Of a stretch of DNA of 64,000 nt, positions 26,444 to 35,179 are shown one piece after another. Position numbers and translations under genes: made by a program. The DNA lies in assembly GCA_004557975.1 (NCBI GenBank), contig SFEV01000006.1, positions 1-64,000 of the forward strand, in the 5' to 3' direction. Positions within the stretch are counted from its first letter, which is position 1. Each line of letters starts with the position of its first letter. Under the pieces are notes generated by a model, which was not told where the DNA came from, did no database searches, and was given only the letters and a program-made list of their open reading frames with translations. The stretch is from Lachnospiraceae bacterium (GTDB lineage Bacteria; Bacillota; Clostridia; Lachnospirales; Lachnospiraceae).

Positions 26444-27946
26444 TTACTCTTCGCCGAATGTTCCGAAAGAATCCGCTCCTTCATCTGCGAACTCCTCACC
26501 CATATCGTAAAATTCATCCATATCCGCATCATAGTAGGACCCGTCTTCCTCAAACTCATCGTAATCGTCGTAATAAGATCCGTCCTCCTCATACTCACTG
26601 TCATCCCACTCAAGATCTTCTCCTGAGCCGTACTCTCCGTCACCAAAGGCCAGATCCTGATCCATATCATCGTACGCGCCCCAATCCTCATAGGATTCCA
26701 TATCAGAGTAATCATCGCCGGACATCAGATCATCTGCTGCGGAACTGTAATCATTGTAAATAACGGGAAGACCCTCTTCCATATCGTCTGTGGGGAATGC
26801 AATATAATCCTCGCCGTCCAGTCCGTCTGTCACCTCGTACTCCATCAGTTCCCCGTCATAATCCCCCAGCGTGATCTCATGCTTCTCGATCACATTGGAA
26901 GAATTGGCAAGCCAGACATACGCCTTCTCATCCTCCTGAAGGATATAGTACTCCTCCAGCCAGAGGCCATCCTTCTGGTCATTCTGTCCTGCATCCGCCT
27001 CCATATATACGTGCTGTCCGAGAATCAGACCCTCCGAGTTCTCAAGCTCCACGTAAAAGGAATAGCTGGAGGAACCTGCCGACTCACCGTAATAATAGTA
27101 GTTGCTCTCCTGGCTGTTGTCTTCCTTATTGTCTGTATTGATCTCCGATATTGTGCCCTTCCAGGTCAGAGAGCTGTCCACTCTGGAATAGACAATCACA
27201 GGCATACCTGTATCCAGATTTTTCAGATTCTGTTCATTTACGGAACCCTTGATTCTGTAATCCCCCAGCGCCAGGATCGTAATGTAGGCACTCTCGTTGC
27301 TGTCAGAGTAGGAATAGGAGTAATCCGTCTGATTCGGGTCGGCGATCTTCTGAATAATACCCGCCATCTCCGCATAGACTGTGGCATTCTCCATCCCATC
27401 CTTCAGCTGCTCGATCTCCAGCTCGTGAGTCTTGATCTCATACTCGGAACGTTTGATCGTATTCTGTGCTGTCAGAATCTGTGTCGTGTAGGCAAGCTTA
27501 TCATCCTCATCTGCCTTTGCCTTCTCCTTCTCAGCCTGCTCGATCTCCTCCTGCGCCACCTCGATATCGCCCTTGCAGCGCTCAATCTCAATCTCTGCCT
27601 GAGCCAGCTTATCCTCATCCTCCTGCGTATCATATGTAAACAGCTTCTGGCCTTCCTTCACCTCATCGCCGACCTTGACGTAGCATTCCGCCACCGTGCG
27701 CTCAGACTCCAGCTTTACCTCCATAGTTGCCTGGGGCTCCACCTCACCGCCATAGCGGTCATACAGACCGGCACCGCTGCCAAAGCCTGTGATTGCGGAC
27801 ACGGAATCCACGTACACCGCATCCTCACTGGTGGAAGAGACACGCTCCCCATCATTACCTTTATCTAAATAGAAGTAATAATACGCCCCGTATCCTCCTG
27901 CTCCGAGAAGTCCCAGAATGAGGACAGTTACCAAAGCTTTTTTCAT
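26444..27946 (-). CDS. HlyD/MacA-like efflux adaptor with acidic C-terminal tail
   Basis: The 500-residue protein has an N-terminal anchor (ALVTVLILGLLGAGGYGAYY), a lipoyl-like half ECYVKVGDEVKEGQKLFTYD, a coiled coil rich in Glu and Lys (about residues 115-185), the second half VYAEMAGIIQKIADPN, and beta-barrel domains. The last about 100 residues are unusual, packed with Asp, Glu and Tyr (EYEEDGSYYDDYDEFEEDGS is one stretch). It is the first gene of the operon and unrelated in its tail to the second adaptor. The start follows AAAGGGGAGC. The acidic tail may bind cations or cell-wall components; this is speculation. Confidence 0.86.
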   Translation of the reverse strand: MKKALVTVLILGLLGAGGYGAYYYFYLDKGNDGERVSSTSEDAVYVDSVSAITGFGSGAGLYDRYGGEVEPQATMEVKLESERTVAECYVKVGDEVKEGQKLFTYDTQEDEDKLAQAEIEIERCKGDIEVAQEEIEQAEKEKAKADEDDKLAYTTQILTAQNTIKRSEYEIKTHELEIEQLKDGMENATVYAEMAGIIQKIADPNQTDYSYSYSDSNESAYITILALGDYRIKGSVNEQNLKNLDTGMPVIVYSRVDSSLTWKGTISEINTDNKEDNSQESNYYYYGESAGSSSYSFYVELENSEGLILGQHVYMEADAGQNDQKDGLWLEEYYILQEDEKAYVWLANSSNVIEKHEITLGDYDGELMEYEVTDGLDGEDYIAFPTDDMEEGLPVIYNDYSSAADDLMSGDDYSDMESYEDWGAYDDMDQDLAFGDGEYGSGEDLEWDDSEYEEDGSYYDDYDEFEEDGSYYDADMDEFYDMGEEFADEGADSFGTFGEE

Positions 27947-28121
27947 GAATATGCTCCCCTTTGCCTATATTTTATCAGTCTGCCGAAGCGCAGACTGCTC
28001 CTTGCTGTATATGAGAATAATTACGTTAACAATATACCACAACTTTCTTCAAATGAAAGAACTATTTTCTTAATACTTCATAAAGACACATTTTTTTCAC
28101 AAATGATGAAACATTAACAAA

Positions 28122-28171
28122 GCTGCCTCCAGAGCAGGCTGATCCCTGTGGTCATCCTGCTCTGCGGCAGC
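28122..28171 (-). terminator. Terminator downstream of glyA
   Basis: GCTGCC and CAGAGCAGG pair with CCTGCTCTG and GGCAGC around a 17-base loop; the stem ends in TTTGTTAATGTTT on the minus strand. It lies about 85 bp past the glyA stop in a 308-bp gap that is otherwise AT-rich and holds a second short dyad (CAGTCTGC/GCAGACTG, about 27975-27997) ahead of the exporter operon. Confidence 0.7.
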
Positions 28172-28254
28172 CCCGGCTGTATCCAGATGAATACTTTCTT
28201 TCTGTCTGCGGCGCAGTCTGTACTGCCCGCGAATCATATTCTCCCTCTGTACTG

Positions 28255-29493
28255 TCAGATCAGAGGATATTTCTCTGTAAGAGATTTCACAAGAGCCTGT
28301 GCTCTCGAAGCACAGTCTTTTTCGTCATGGAGCATCATGGAGATTGCCTCTGCAATCACTTCCATATCAGCCTCATTCATTCCGCGGGAGGTGACTGCCG
28401 GCGTTCCGAGGCGGATACCGCTGGTGACAAACGCAGACTGCGGATCGTTCGGAATCGTATTTTTATTGCAGGTAATATTCACACTGTCAAGAAGATGTTC
28501 CGTCTCCTTACCTGTCTTTCCGACGCTTGTCAGATCAACGAGCATCAGGTGATTGTCTGTACCGCCGGATACGATCTTAATGCCCCTCTCCATCAGAGCC
28601 GCACTGAGCATCCTGGCATTCTTCACTACATTTGTCTGATACTCTTTGTACTCAGGCTGAAGTGCTTCCCTGAAGCATACGGCCTTTGCCGCGATCACAT
28701 GCATCAGAGGTCCTCCCTGAATACCCGGGAAGATTGCCTTGTTGAAATTGGCCTCCTTCGCGAACTCGGCGCTGGAAAGAATCATGCCGCCGCGGGGACC
28801 GCGCAGTGTCTTGTGGGTCGTGGTGGTTGTCACGTGCGCATACGGAATCGGACTCGGATGCAGTCCTGCCGCCACAAGTCCTGCAATGTGTGCCATATCC
28901 ACCATCAGATACGCCCCCACCTCGTCTGCGATCTCACGGAATTTTGCAAAATCAATGGTACGTGCGTATGCACTGGCACCTGCCACAATCAGCTTCGGCC
29001 GGCACGCAAGGGCAGTCTCTCTCACTTTATCATAATCGATGAATCCTTCGTCATTCACCCCGTATGAAACAGCGTTGAAATAAGTGCCGGACATATTTGC
29101 AGGGCTTCCGTGTGTCAGGTGACCGCCGTGAGCCAGATTCATGCCAAGCACAGTGTCACCGGGCTTAAGCAGAGCGAAAAAGACTGCCATATTTGCCTGT
29201 GCACCGGAATGCGGCTGAACATTCGCATACGTACATCCAAACAGTTCCATGGCGCGGTTTCTTGCAAGCTCTTCGACTACGTCAACGCACTCACATCCTC
29301 CGTAATATCTTTTTCCCGGATATCCTTCCGCATACTTGTTGGTCAGCGGACTTCCCATAGCTGCCATAACGGCTTTGGAAACCCAGTTTTCTGACGCAAT
29401 CAGTTCAATGTGACTGTTCTGCCGCTCCTGTTCTGCAACAATCGCTTCTGCCACTTCGCAGTCCACGCGCTTTACTTCGTCAAGTGAATACAT
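28255..29493 (-). CDS. glyA: Serine hydroxymethyltransferase
   Basis: The 412-residue PLP enzyme converts serine and tetrahydrofolate to glycine and methylene-tetrahydrofolate. Motifs include IELIASENWVSKAVMAAMGS, TNKYAEGYPGKRYYGGCE and the PLP-lysine motif TTTTHKTLRGPRGGM. The length is normal and the start follows a GGAGG. It has its own promoter and terminator, so it is a single-gene unit. No riboswitch is visible in its short leader. Confidence 0.97.
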   Translation of the reverse strand: MYSLDEVKRVDCEVAEAIVAEQERQNSHIELIASENWVSKAVMAAMGSPLTNKYAEGYPGKRYYGGCECVDVVEELARNRAMELFGCTYANVQPHSGAQANMAVFFALLKPGDTVLGMNLAHGGHLTHGSPANMSGTYFNAVSYGVNDEGFIDYDKVRETALACRPKLIVAGASAYARTIDFAKFREIADEVGAYLMVDMAHIAGLVAAGLHPSPIPYAHVTTTTTHKTLRGPRGGMILSSAEFAKEANFNKAIFPGIQGGPLMHVIAAKAVCFREALQPEYKEYQTNVVKNARMLSAALMERGIKIVSGGTDNHLMLVDLTSVGKTGKETEHLLDSVNITCNKNTIPNDPQSAFVTSGIRLGTPAVTSRGMNEADMEVIAEAISMMLHDEKDCASRAQALVKSLTEKYPLI

Positions 29494-29579
29494 ATTTTCA
29501 TCCTCCAGTTCATTCCTGTTACGTATCTGTTCTGAACAGTTACCCTGTTATATTTCGCCATTTACAGCGAATCTGTTCC

Positions 29580-29608
29580 ATCATACCTTTGTTTACAGGA
29601 AAAGTCAA
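29580..29608 (-). promoter_or_regulatory. Promoter of glyA
   Basis: TTGACT (29603-29608) and TATGAT (29580-29585) with a 17-bp spacer on the minus strand, about 85 bp upstream of the glyA ATG. Confidence 0.8.
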
Positions 29609-29717
29609 GGCTTGTCCGCCATATTTTTTCATTTGTTCGTCTTGCGCGGACATCCGACATCTATTATCGATATGCCATGTCGAAACATGACTACTTTTCT
29701 GCACAGATAAATTACGT

Positions 29718-29746
29718 TTGACATTCTGTCTTTTTTCATATAAGAT
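29718..29746 (+). promoter_or_regulatory. Promoter of the DUF1294 fusion gene
   Basis: A consensus TTGACA (29718-29723), a 17-bp spacer and TAAGAT (29741-29746) lie 34 bp before the ATG on the plus strand. Together with the glyA promoter it makes a divergent pair. Confidence 0.8.
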
Positions 29747-29780
29747 AGGTTTAACAACGCACTTATTGTCGGAGGAATTT

Positions 29781-31106
29781 ATGAGAACAGTACTGATCAC
29801 CTATGTCATCATCATTAATCTGATCGGCTTTTTTATTATGGGTATAGACAAGTACAAGGCCCGGCACAGAAGGTGGCGTGTCCCCGAAAAGACTTTGTTT
29901 CTGATTGCTCTGCTTTTTGGCAGCATCGGAATTCTGATTGGCATGTACGTGTTCCATCACAAGACGCGTCATCTCTCCTTCGCCATCGGTATACCGGCGA
30001 TTCTCGTCATACAGCTTCTGTCAATCAGTTTTCTGTATTCCTGGAACAGCAGGCGGATGGGCAGCCCGTCGCAGGCTGTCCAGTACGAGCTGGAGCTGAT
30101 TGAAGAGCTGGACCCGCAGACCATACAATCCTTTGTTTCTTATGAAAATCTTACAAATTCCCACCTTGCCTCCGGCGAAATCGGAGATGAAACCGCCGAG
30201 GCAGTCACACTCTTCTTCCAGGATTTTCAATACAGTATTCATAATGAACAGATTACCGGAGATGAGGCCACCGTCAGTGTCAATATCACAAATATCGACA
30301 TGCAGTCGCTGGCCCACGATCTGTGCACAGAAATACTGCGTCAGTCTGCCGATCCTTTTCCGGAACAGACAACTGCCACCACCAGCGACTATTATCTTCT
30401 TCTGCGCGATACACTCGCTTCCCATTCCTATGAGAGCGTCGTCACCACTGCCTATTTTCATCTGCGCAGAGAAAACGGGGACTGGGTGATCCTTGCAGAC
30501 GATACGCTGGAGAATGAGCTAGTCAGTGGGTTTATTTCCTATATGAATGATCCCTATCTTCTGTCCGCGTCAGAGGTGCTGTCCATCTCTCTCGACGGCC
30601 TCAGGACCATGGATGCAAATCAGTGGCACGAATATCTGTCTGCAGAAGATATCTTTGCCACCTACAATACAGATTATTATCAGCTCATCGACGAAGAGTT
30701 TATCAGACAGCTGGCTGAGGATTTTGATTATGAAATTCTGAAATGCACAGAGGACGGCAACAAGGCATCTGCTGTCATCCGCGTTTTCAGCATCGATATG
30801 ACAAATGTACTGACGGTATACAGACAGAAGCTCCTTGCCTATGCCGCCACTTCACGGTCTATCCGGGACGATGACGTCACTTTTTCCAACGAGACGGCAC
30901 GTCTTCTGCTTGAATCTCTGCAGCAGAATACAGAGACAACATCCACCGATGTGGAGCTGACATTCCGCAACAACGGCAGCTCATGGATTGTCTACTTTGA
31001 CGATGCGTTTACGAACGCCGTCATGGGTGATATGGAGAGCGCCATAGATGCGTTCAATGCAGTTTCCCGGGAAACTCACACGGAGATCATTCTTCCCGGA
31101 AGATAA
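29781..31106 (+). CDS. DUF1294 membrane domain fused to two repeated extracellular domains
   Basis: The 441-residue protein starts with a DUF1294 module (about residues 1-85): MGIDKYKARHRRWRVPEKTL, then two helices and HHKTRH, then another helix. The rest is predicted outside. It consists of two related segments of about 160 residues. Both have an (E/D)xL start, a FxYxI...(E/A)TVxVxITNIDM-like strand pair (VSVNITNIDMQ versus VIRVFSIDMTN), a long helix, and an ending of the type NGDWVILADD or GSSWIVYFDD. These look like NTF2-like or DUF5105-like folds. I choose the ATG at 29781 because GGAGG precedes it; an upstream frame start is not supported. DUF1294 function is unknown. Confidence 0.8.
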   Translation: MRTVLITYVIIINLIGFFIMGIDKYKARHRRWRVPEKTLFLIALLFGSIGILIGMYVFHHKTRHLSFAIGIPAILVIQLLSISFLYSWNSRRMGSPSQAVQYELELIEELDPQTIQSFVSYENLTNSHLASGEIGDETAEAVTLFFQDFQYSIHNEQITGDEATVSVNITNIDMQSLAHDLCTEILRQSADPFPEQTTATTSDYYLLLRDTLASHSYESVVTTAYFHLRRENGDWVILADDTLENELVSGFISYMNDPYLLSASEVLSISLDGLRTMDANQWHEYLSAEDIFATYNTDYYQLIDEEFIRQLAEDFDYEILKCTEDGNKASAVIRVFSIDMTNVLTVYRQKLLAYAATSRSIRDDDVTFSNETARLLLESLQQNTETTSTDVELTFRNNGSSWIVYFDDAFTNAVMGDMESAIDAFNAVSRETHTEIILPGR

Positions 31107-31173
31107 ACGGCAGTTCCGTGAGGAGACAGCAGGGAGATACGCTCCTGACTGTCTCTGCACGGGACTGCCGTTT
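31105..31173. terminator. Bidirectional terminator between the DUF1294 gene and aspS
   Basis: AAACGGCAGT, CCGTG and GAGACAG pair with CTGTCTC, CACGG and ACTGCCGTTT around a loop. The convergent genes on both sides end within 30 bp of it, so it can serve both. Confidence 0.85.
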
Positions 31174-31201
31174 GTTATATTCTGAATGATTTTATACTGA
31201 A

Positions 31202-32992
31202 TTATTTCTCAATATCCGTACACGCAAGGCACAGCTCCTGAAGCTGCTTATCGTCCACCACAGACGGTGCCTCTGTCATCAGATCGGAGGCATCCTTCAC
31301 CTTCGGGAATGCGATCACTTCGCGGATGCTGTCAGCGCCTGTCATCAGCATGATCAGACGGTCCAGCCCAAATGCCAGTCCTGCGTGAGGCGGTACTCCG
31401 TACCTGAACGCATTCAGCAGGAATCCGAACTGCTCCTGCGCCTGCTCTTTCGTGAATCCCAGCATATCAAACATCTTATTCTGGATATCACTCTGGAAGA
31501 TACGAACGCTTCCTCCGCCCAGCTCTGTTCCGTTCAGGACAATATCGTATGCCTTTGCACGGACTGCACCCGGATCACTGTCAAGCTTGTCAAAGTCCTC
31601 CTCCATCAGCATGGTAAACGGATGGTGCATGGCTACAAAACGTTTATCCTCCTCATCCCACTCAAGCAGCGGGAATTCTGTCACCCAGAGGAACCGGTAG
31701 TCGTCTTTCTTCAGAAGTCCCAGATTTTTTGCGATTTCAATACGCAGTGCACCCAGTACATCCCACACAACTTTGTTTCTGTCAGCCGCAAACAGAAGCA
31801 GGTCGCCCGGCTGACCATCCATGGCCTGTACCAGCGCATGCAGCTCTTCCTCTGTCATGAACTTTGCAAAAGAGGATTTGTATGTGCCGTCCGGATTGAT
31901 TACAAGGTAAGCAAGGCCCTTTGCGCCATAGCCCTTCGCAAACTCCACCAGGGCGTCAATCTTCTTGCGGGGCATGCTGCCCTGACCGTTTGCATTGATA
32001 CCGCGGACACTTCCGCCTGCTGCCAGCGCATTTGTGAATACGGAGAAGCCACAGTTCTTTACAATATCAGACACATCATGAAGTTCCATGCCAAAGCGGA
32101 GATCCGGCTTGTCTGAGCCGAAGCGATCCATGGCTTCCTGCCACGTCATTCTCTGAATCGGAAGCGGTATCTCCACACCAAGTATATTTTTAAAGATTCT
32201 CGCCAGAAGGCGCTCATTTACATCAATGACATCGTCGACATCCACGAAAGACAGCTCCATATCGATCTGCGTAAATTCCGGCTGACGATCCGCGCGGAGA
32301 TCCTCATCACGGAAGCACTTTGCAATCTGGAAGTAACGGTCATAGCCGGAGCACATCAGAAGCTGCTTAAATAACTGCGGTGACTGGGGAAGCGCATAAA
32401 AATGTCCCGGGTGAACACGGCTAGGAACAAGATAGTCTCTCGCACCTTCCGGCGTGCTCTTGATCAGAATCGGTGTCTCAATCTCCAGGAATCCCTCCTC
32501 CGAGAGGAAATTACGGACTTCTGTGGTCACACGGCTTCTGAGCATCAGATTTCTCTGGATGTCCGGTCTTCTCAAATCGAGGAAACGGTATTTCAGGCGA
32601 AGCTCCTCCTTCGTCTGGCTGTTCTCCTCAATCGGGAAAGGCGGTGTCTCGGACTCTGACAGCACACGAAGCTCTGTAGCCCGGAGCTCAATCTCACCCG
32701 TCTTCAGCCCTTCATTGACTGCACCTTCGCGCAGCTCCACCCGTCCCACTACAGCAATGACGTATTCGCTGCGCAGTGTTCCGGCCTTCTCAAAGCCGTC
32801 TGCTCCGATATCCTTCTCATCAAAAATAATCTGCAGCAGACCGGAGCGGTCACGCAGGTCAACAAAAATCAGACTTCCCAGATTTCTTCTCTTCTGAACC
32901 CATCCCATGACCGTCACGGTGGTGCCGCAGTCTGCCTTTGACACTTCCGTGCAGCGGTGGGTCCTCTTCAGCCCTTTCATAGCCTCAGCCAT
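31202..32992 (-). CDS. aspS: Aspartyl-tRNA synthetase
   Basis: The 596-residue class II synthetase has an N-terminal OB-fold (VTVMGWVQKRRNLGSLIFVD), motif 2 YFQIAKCFRDEDLRADRQPE, the bacterial GAD insertion and motif 3 GLAFGLDRLIMLMTGADSIR. It charges tRNA-Asp. The ATG at 32992 is preceded by GAGGAGG; a longer reading adds 16 residues of leader. hisS lies upstream on the same strand with a 243-bp gap. That gap contains short repeats (ATTCACAGATACGG-like) and no T-box hallmark. Confidence 0.97.
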   Translation of the reverse strand: MAEAMKGLKRTHRCTEVSKADCGTTVTVMGWVQKRRNLGSLIFVDLRDRSGLLQIIFDEKDIGADGFEKAGTLRSEYVIAVVGRVELREGAVNEGLKTGEIELRATELRVLSESETPPFPIEENSQTKEELRLKYRFLDLRRPDIQRNLMLRSRVTTEVRNFLSEEGFLEIETPILIKSTPEGARDYLVPSRVHPGHFYALPQSPQLFKQLLMCSGYDRYFQIAKCFRDEDLRADRQPEFTQIDMELSFVDVDDVIDVNERLLARIFKNILGVEIPLPIQRMTWQEAMDRFGSDKPDLRFGMELHDVSDIVKNCGFSVFTNALAAGGSVRGINANGQGSMPRKKIDALVEFAKGYGAKGLAYLVINPDGTYKSSFAKFMTEEELHALVQAMDGQPGDLLLFAADRNKVVWDVLGALRIEIAKNLGLLKKDDYRFLWVTEFPLLEWDEEDKRFVAMHHPFTMLMEEDFDKLDSDPGAVRAKAYDIVLNGTELGGGSVRIFQSDIQNKMFDMLGFTKEQAQEQFGFLLNAFRYGVPPHAGLAFGLDRLIMLMTGADSIREVIAFPKVKDASDLMTEAPSVVDDKQLQELCLACTDIEK

Positions 32993-33235
32993 TTTCCATT
33001 CCTCCTCATATACTCTGTATAACGCCTTAATCCGACGCATATTGGCAAAATCTTTCAGAACATTTTTATAAGCAGAATCATTTTCTGTCGATGTTCCCGA
33101 AAACTCAGTATCTGTTCAGTGTCTTCACAGATACGATTCACAGATACGGATTCACAAACCCATCTCATAATCTACCACATCTGCCGTATAATGTAAACTT
33201 CTGATTTGTAAGTAATCCGGCAGCCTGTTATTGTG

Positions 33236-34480
33236 TCACCGGAACAAATCCGCAATCTGATCCAGTGCCACCTCTGCCTGCTCTCCCGTCTCCATATCCT
33301 TCACACGGGCCCGGTTCTCCTCCAGCTCCTGGGTGCCGATGATCACCGTCTTCTTTGCGCCCAGCTTGTTCGCATACTTCATCTGTGCTTTCACACTGCG
33401 GTCCATATAATCTGTCTCCACAATAATTCCCTGCTTGCGAAGCTGATCGACAAGGCGATATGCACGTCCCCGCGCTTCCTTACCCAGAATACCGACGTAC
33501 AGTGCCACCGGCTCCTCCGGCTCAAACTCCACGCCCTCTTTTTCCATAAAGTACAGAATACGCTCAATTCCCATGCCAAATCCAACCGACGGAATATCCT
33601 GTTTCTCGTCAATCTCATGGATCAGCCCGTCATACCGTCCGCCGCCGCAGAGCGTGAAGCCGTTGGAATCGACGAACTCAAAAACGGTCTTTGTATAGTA
33701 ATCCAGACCGCGGACAATTCCTGTATCCACCACATACTCAATGCCAAGCTCATCAAGAAGAGACTTCAGCTCCTCAAAATGCTCACGGCACTCATCATCC
33801 AGATAATCAATGGTCTTCGGAGCATGCTCCACAATCCGCTTGCACTCCTCCACCTTGCAGTCGATGACGCGCAGCGGATTTTTCTGCATACGCTCACGGC
33901 ATGTGGGGCAGAGACTGTCCTCATGCTCCTTCAGATATGCAAGCAGCGCATCGTTGTATGTTTTCCGGCAGTTTTTACAGCCGATGCTGTTCAGGTGCAG
34001 TTTCGCATCCTTCAGTCCCAGCTTGCCGATCAGCTCTGTGATCAGTGTTATCAGCTCTGCCTCTGCCAGAGGACTCTTTGATCCCACAAATTCCACACCA
34101 AACTGATGATGCTGTCTGAGACGACCGCTCTGAGGCTTCTCATAGCGGAAAGCCTGGGTCACATAGTACAGCTTCGTCGGCGCCGGCTGCGCATACATAT
34201 TGTGCTCCAGATACGCACGCATCACGCCTGCTGTTCCCTCCGGCTTCAGCGTAATACTTCTGCCGCCCTTATCCTCAAACGTGTACATTTCCTTCTGTAC
34301 CACGTCCGTTGTCTCTCCCACGCCTCGCTGAAACAGCACCGTATGCTCAAACATCGGTGTGATAATCTCTGTCATATGGTATGTTCTCGCGATTTCACGC
34401 GCTGTCTTCTCGACAATGGCGCGCTTGCGCATCTCCTCGCCGTACCAGTCCTGTACGCCTCTTGGTGCCTGTGTAATCAT
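33236..34480 (-). CDS. hisS: Histidyl-tRNA synthetase
   Basis: The 414-residue class II synthetase shows QAPRGVQDWYGEEMRKR, motif 2 FRYEKPQSGRLRQHHQFGVE, the histidine motif VRGLDYYTKTVFEF and motif 3 SVGFGMGIERILYFM. It also has a C-terminal anticodon-binding domain. It charges tRNA-His. GGAGG lies upstream of the ATG. A CxxC...CxxC zinc-like insertion (CKNCRK and CPTCRERM) is present, as in several Clostridia. Confidence 0.97.
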   Translation of the reverse strand: MITQAPRGVQDWYGEEMRKRAIVEKTAREIARTYHMTEIITPMFEHTVLFQRGVGETTDVVQKEMYTFEDKGGRSITLKPEGTAGVMRAYLEHNMYAQPAPTKLYYVTQAFRYEKPQSGRLRQHHQFGVEFVGSKSPLAEAELITLITELIGKLGLKDAKLHLNSIGCKNCRKTYNDALLAYLKEHEDSLCPTCRERMQKNPLRVIDCKVEECKRIVEHAPKTIDYLDDECREHFEELKSLLDELGIEYVVDTGIVRGLDYYTKTVFEFVDSNGFTLCGGGRYDGLIHEIDEKQDIPSVGFGMGIERILYFMEKEGVEFEPEEPVALYVGILGKEARGRAYRLVDQLRKQGIIVETDYMDRSVKAQMKYANKLGAKKTVIIGTQELEENRARVKDMETGEQAEVALDQIADLFR

Positions 34481-34543
34481 ACAACTACCTCCTGAAATTA
34501 TGTACTGCCCCCTGCCTGACGGCCCGGCGGCGTATTCTATCTG

Positions 34544-35179
34544 TCATTTTTCCTGCTGTACTGCCGTATACGGAACAAGCTGATGCTCCAGCTCCTCCGT
34601 GATCAGAAGCTGATCAATATCTCCCTCATGAACAACATTCATGAATGCAAGAAACACCTGAATATCATAGTTCTTTGCCTCTTCGATCATCAGCTCCATG
34701 GAAGTCTCCACATCGAAAGCCTTGCGGTACGGACGATCCGTCGTGAGCGCCGCAAAAACATCACAGACCCGCAGTATTCTGGCTCCGATCGGAATATCTT
34801 CCCGCGTCAGATTATCGGGATACCCGGAGCCGTCACAGTTCTCGTGGTGGAATCTTACCATATCCACAATCTTCTGTGAATATCCCCTGTGTTCCAGAAT
34901 CGCCGCCCCCAGCATGGAATGGCGTCTGACATACTTCATCTCCTCAATAATCAGCGTCTCGTTCTCATGTCCCTTCACATATTTGGACAGCTCCAGCTTG
35001 CCAATATCATGGAGGAAGCCTGCCACTGCCAGATCATAACAATCTTCGTCAGAAAAGTTCATCTCTCTGCCGACGCGATATGCCAGATTGCTGACAATAA
35101 CGCCGTGTGCCAGCTCCTTTACGACACTGGGGCGGATAATCGGATATTTTTTCTTGTATTCATGACTGACTGTACTCAT
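34544..35179 (-). CDS. HD-GYP domain phosphohydrolase
   Basis: The 211-residue protein is almost only an HD-GYP domain. It has FLHDIGKLELSKYV for the HD dyad, RHSMLGAAILEHRGYS, the motif FHHENCDGSGYPDNL with intact GYP, and RILRVCDVFAALTTDRPYRK. Family members hydrolyse cyclic di-GMP or related nucleotides. No sensor domain is attached. Its ATG lies inside the last codons of hemZ with AAGGCGG upstream, so the two are translationally coupled. A longer start at 35203 is less likely. Confidence 0.88.
   Translation of the reverse strand: MSTVSHEYKKKYPIIRPSVVKELAHGVIVSNLAYRVGREMNFSDEDCYDLAVAGFLHDIGKLELSKYVKGHENETLIIEEMKYVRRHSMLGAAILEHRGYSQKIVDMVRFHHENCDGSGYPDNLTREDIPIGARILRVCDVFAALTTDRPYRKAFDVETSMELMIEEAKNYDIQVFLAFMNVVHEGDIDQLLITEELEHQLVPYTAVQQEK

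Noticed and set aside
29494..29780. Folate or glycine riboswitch ahead of glyA
   Set aside because: The leader from the promoter at 29580 is only about 80 nt and shows none of the conserved cores.
32993..33235. T-box riboswitch before aspS
   Set aside because: No T-box sequence (GGTGGNACCGCG-like) and no terminator/antiterminator pair is visible in the gap.
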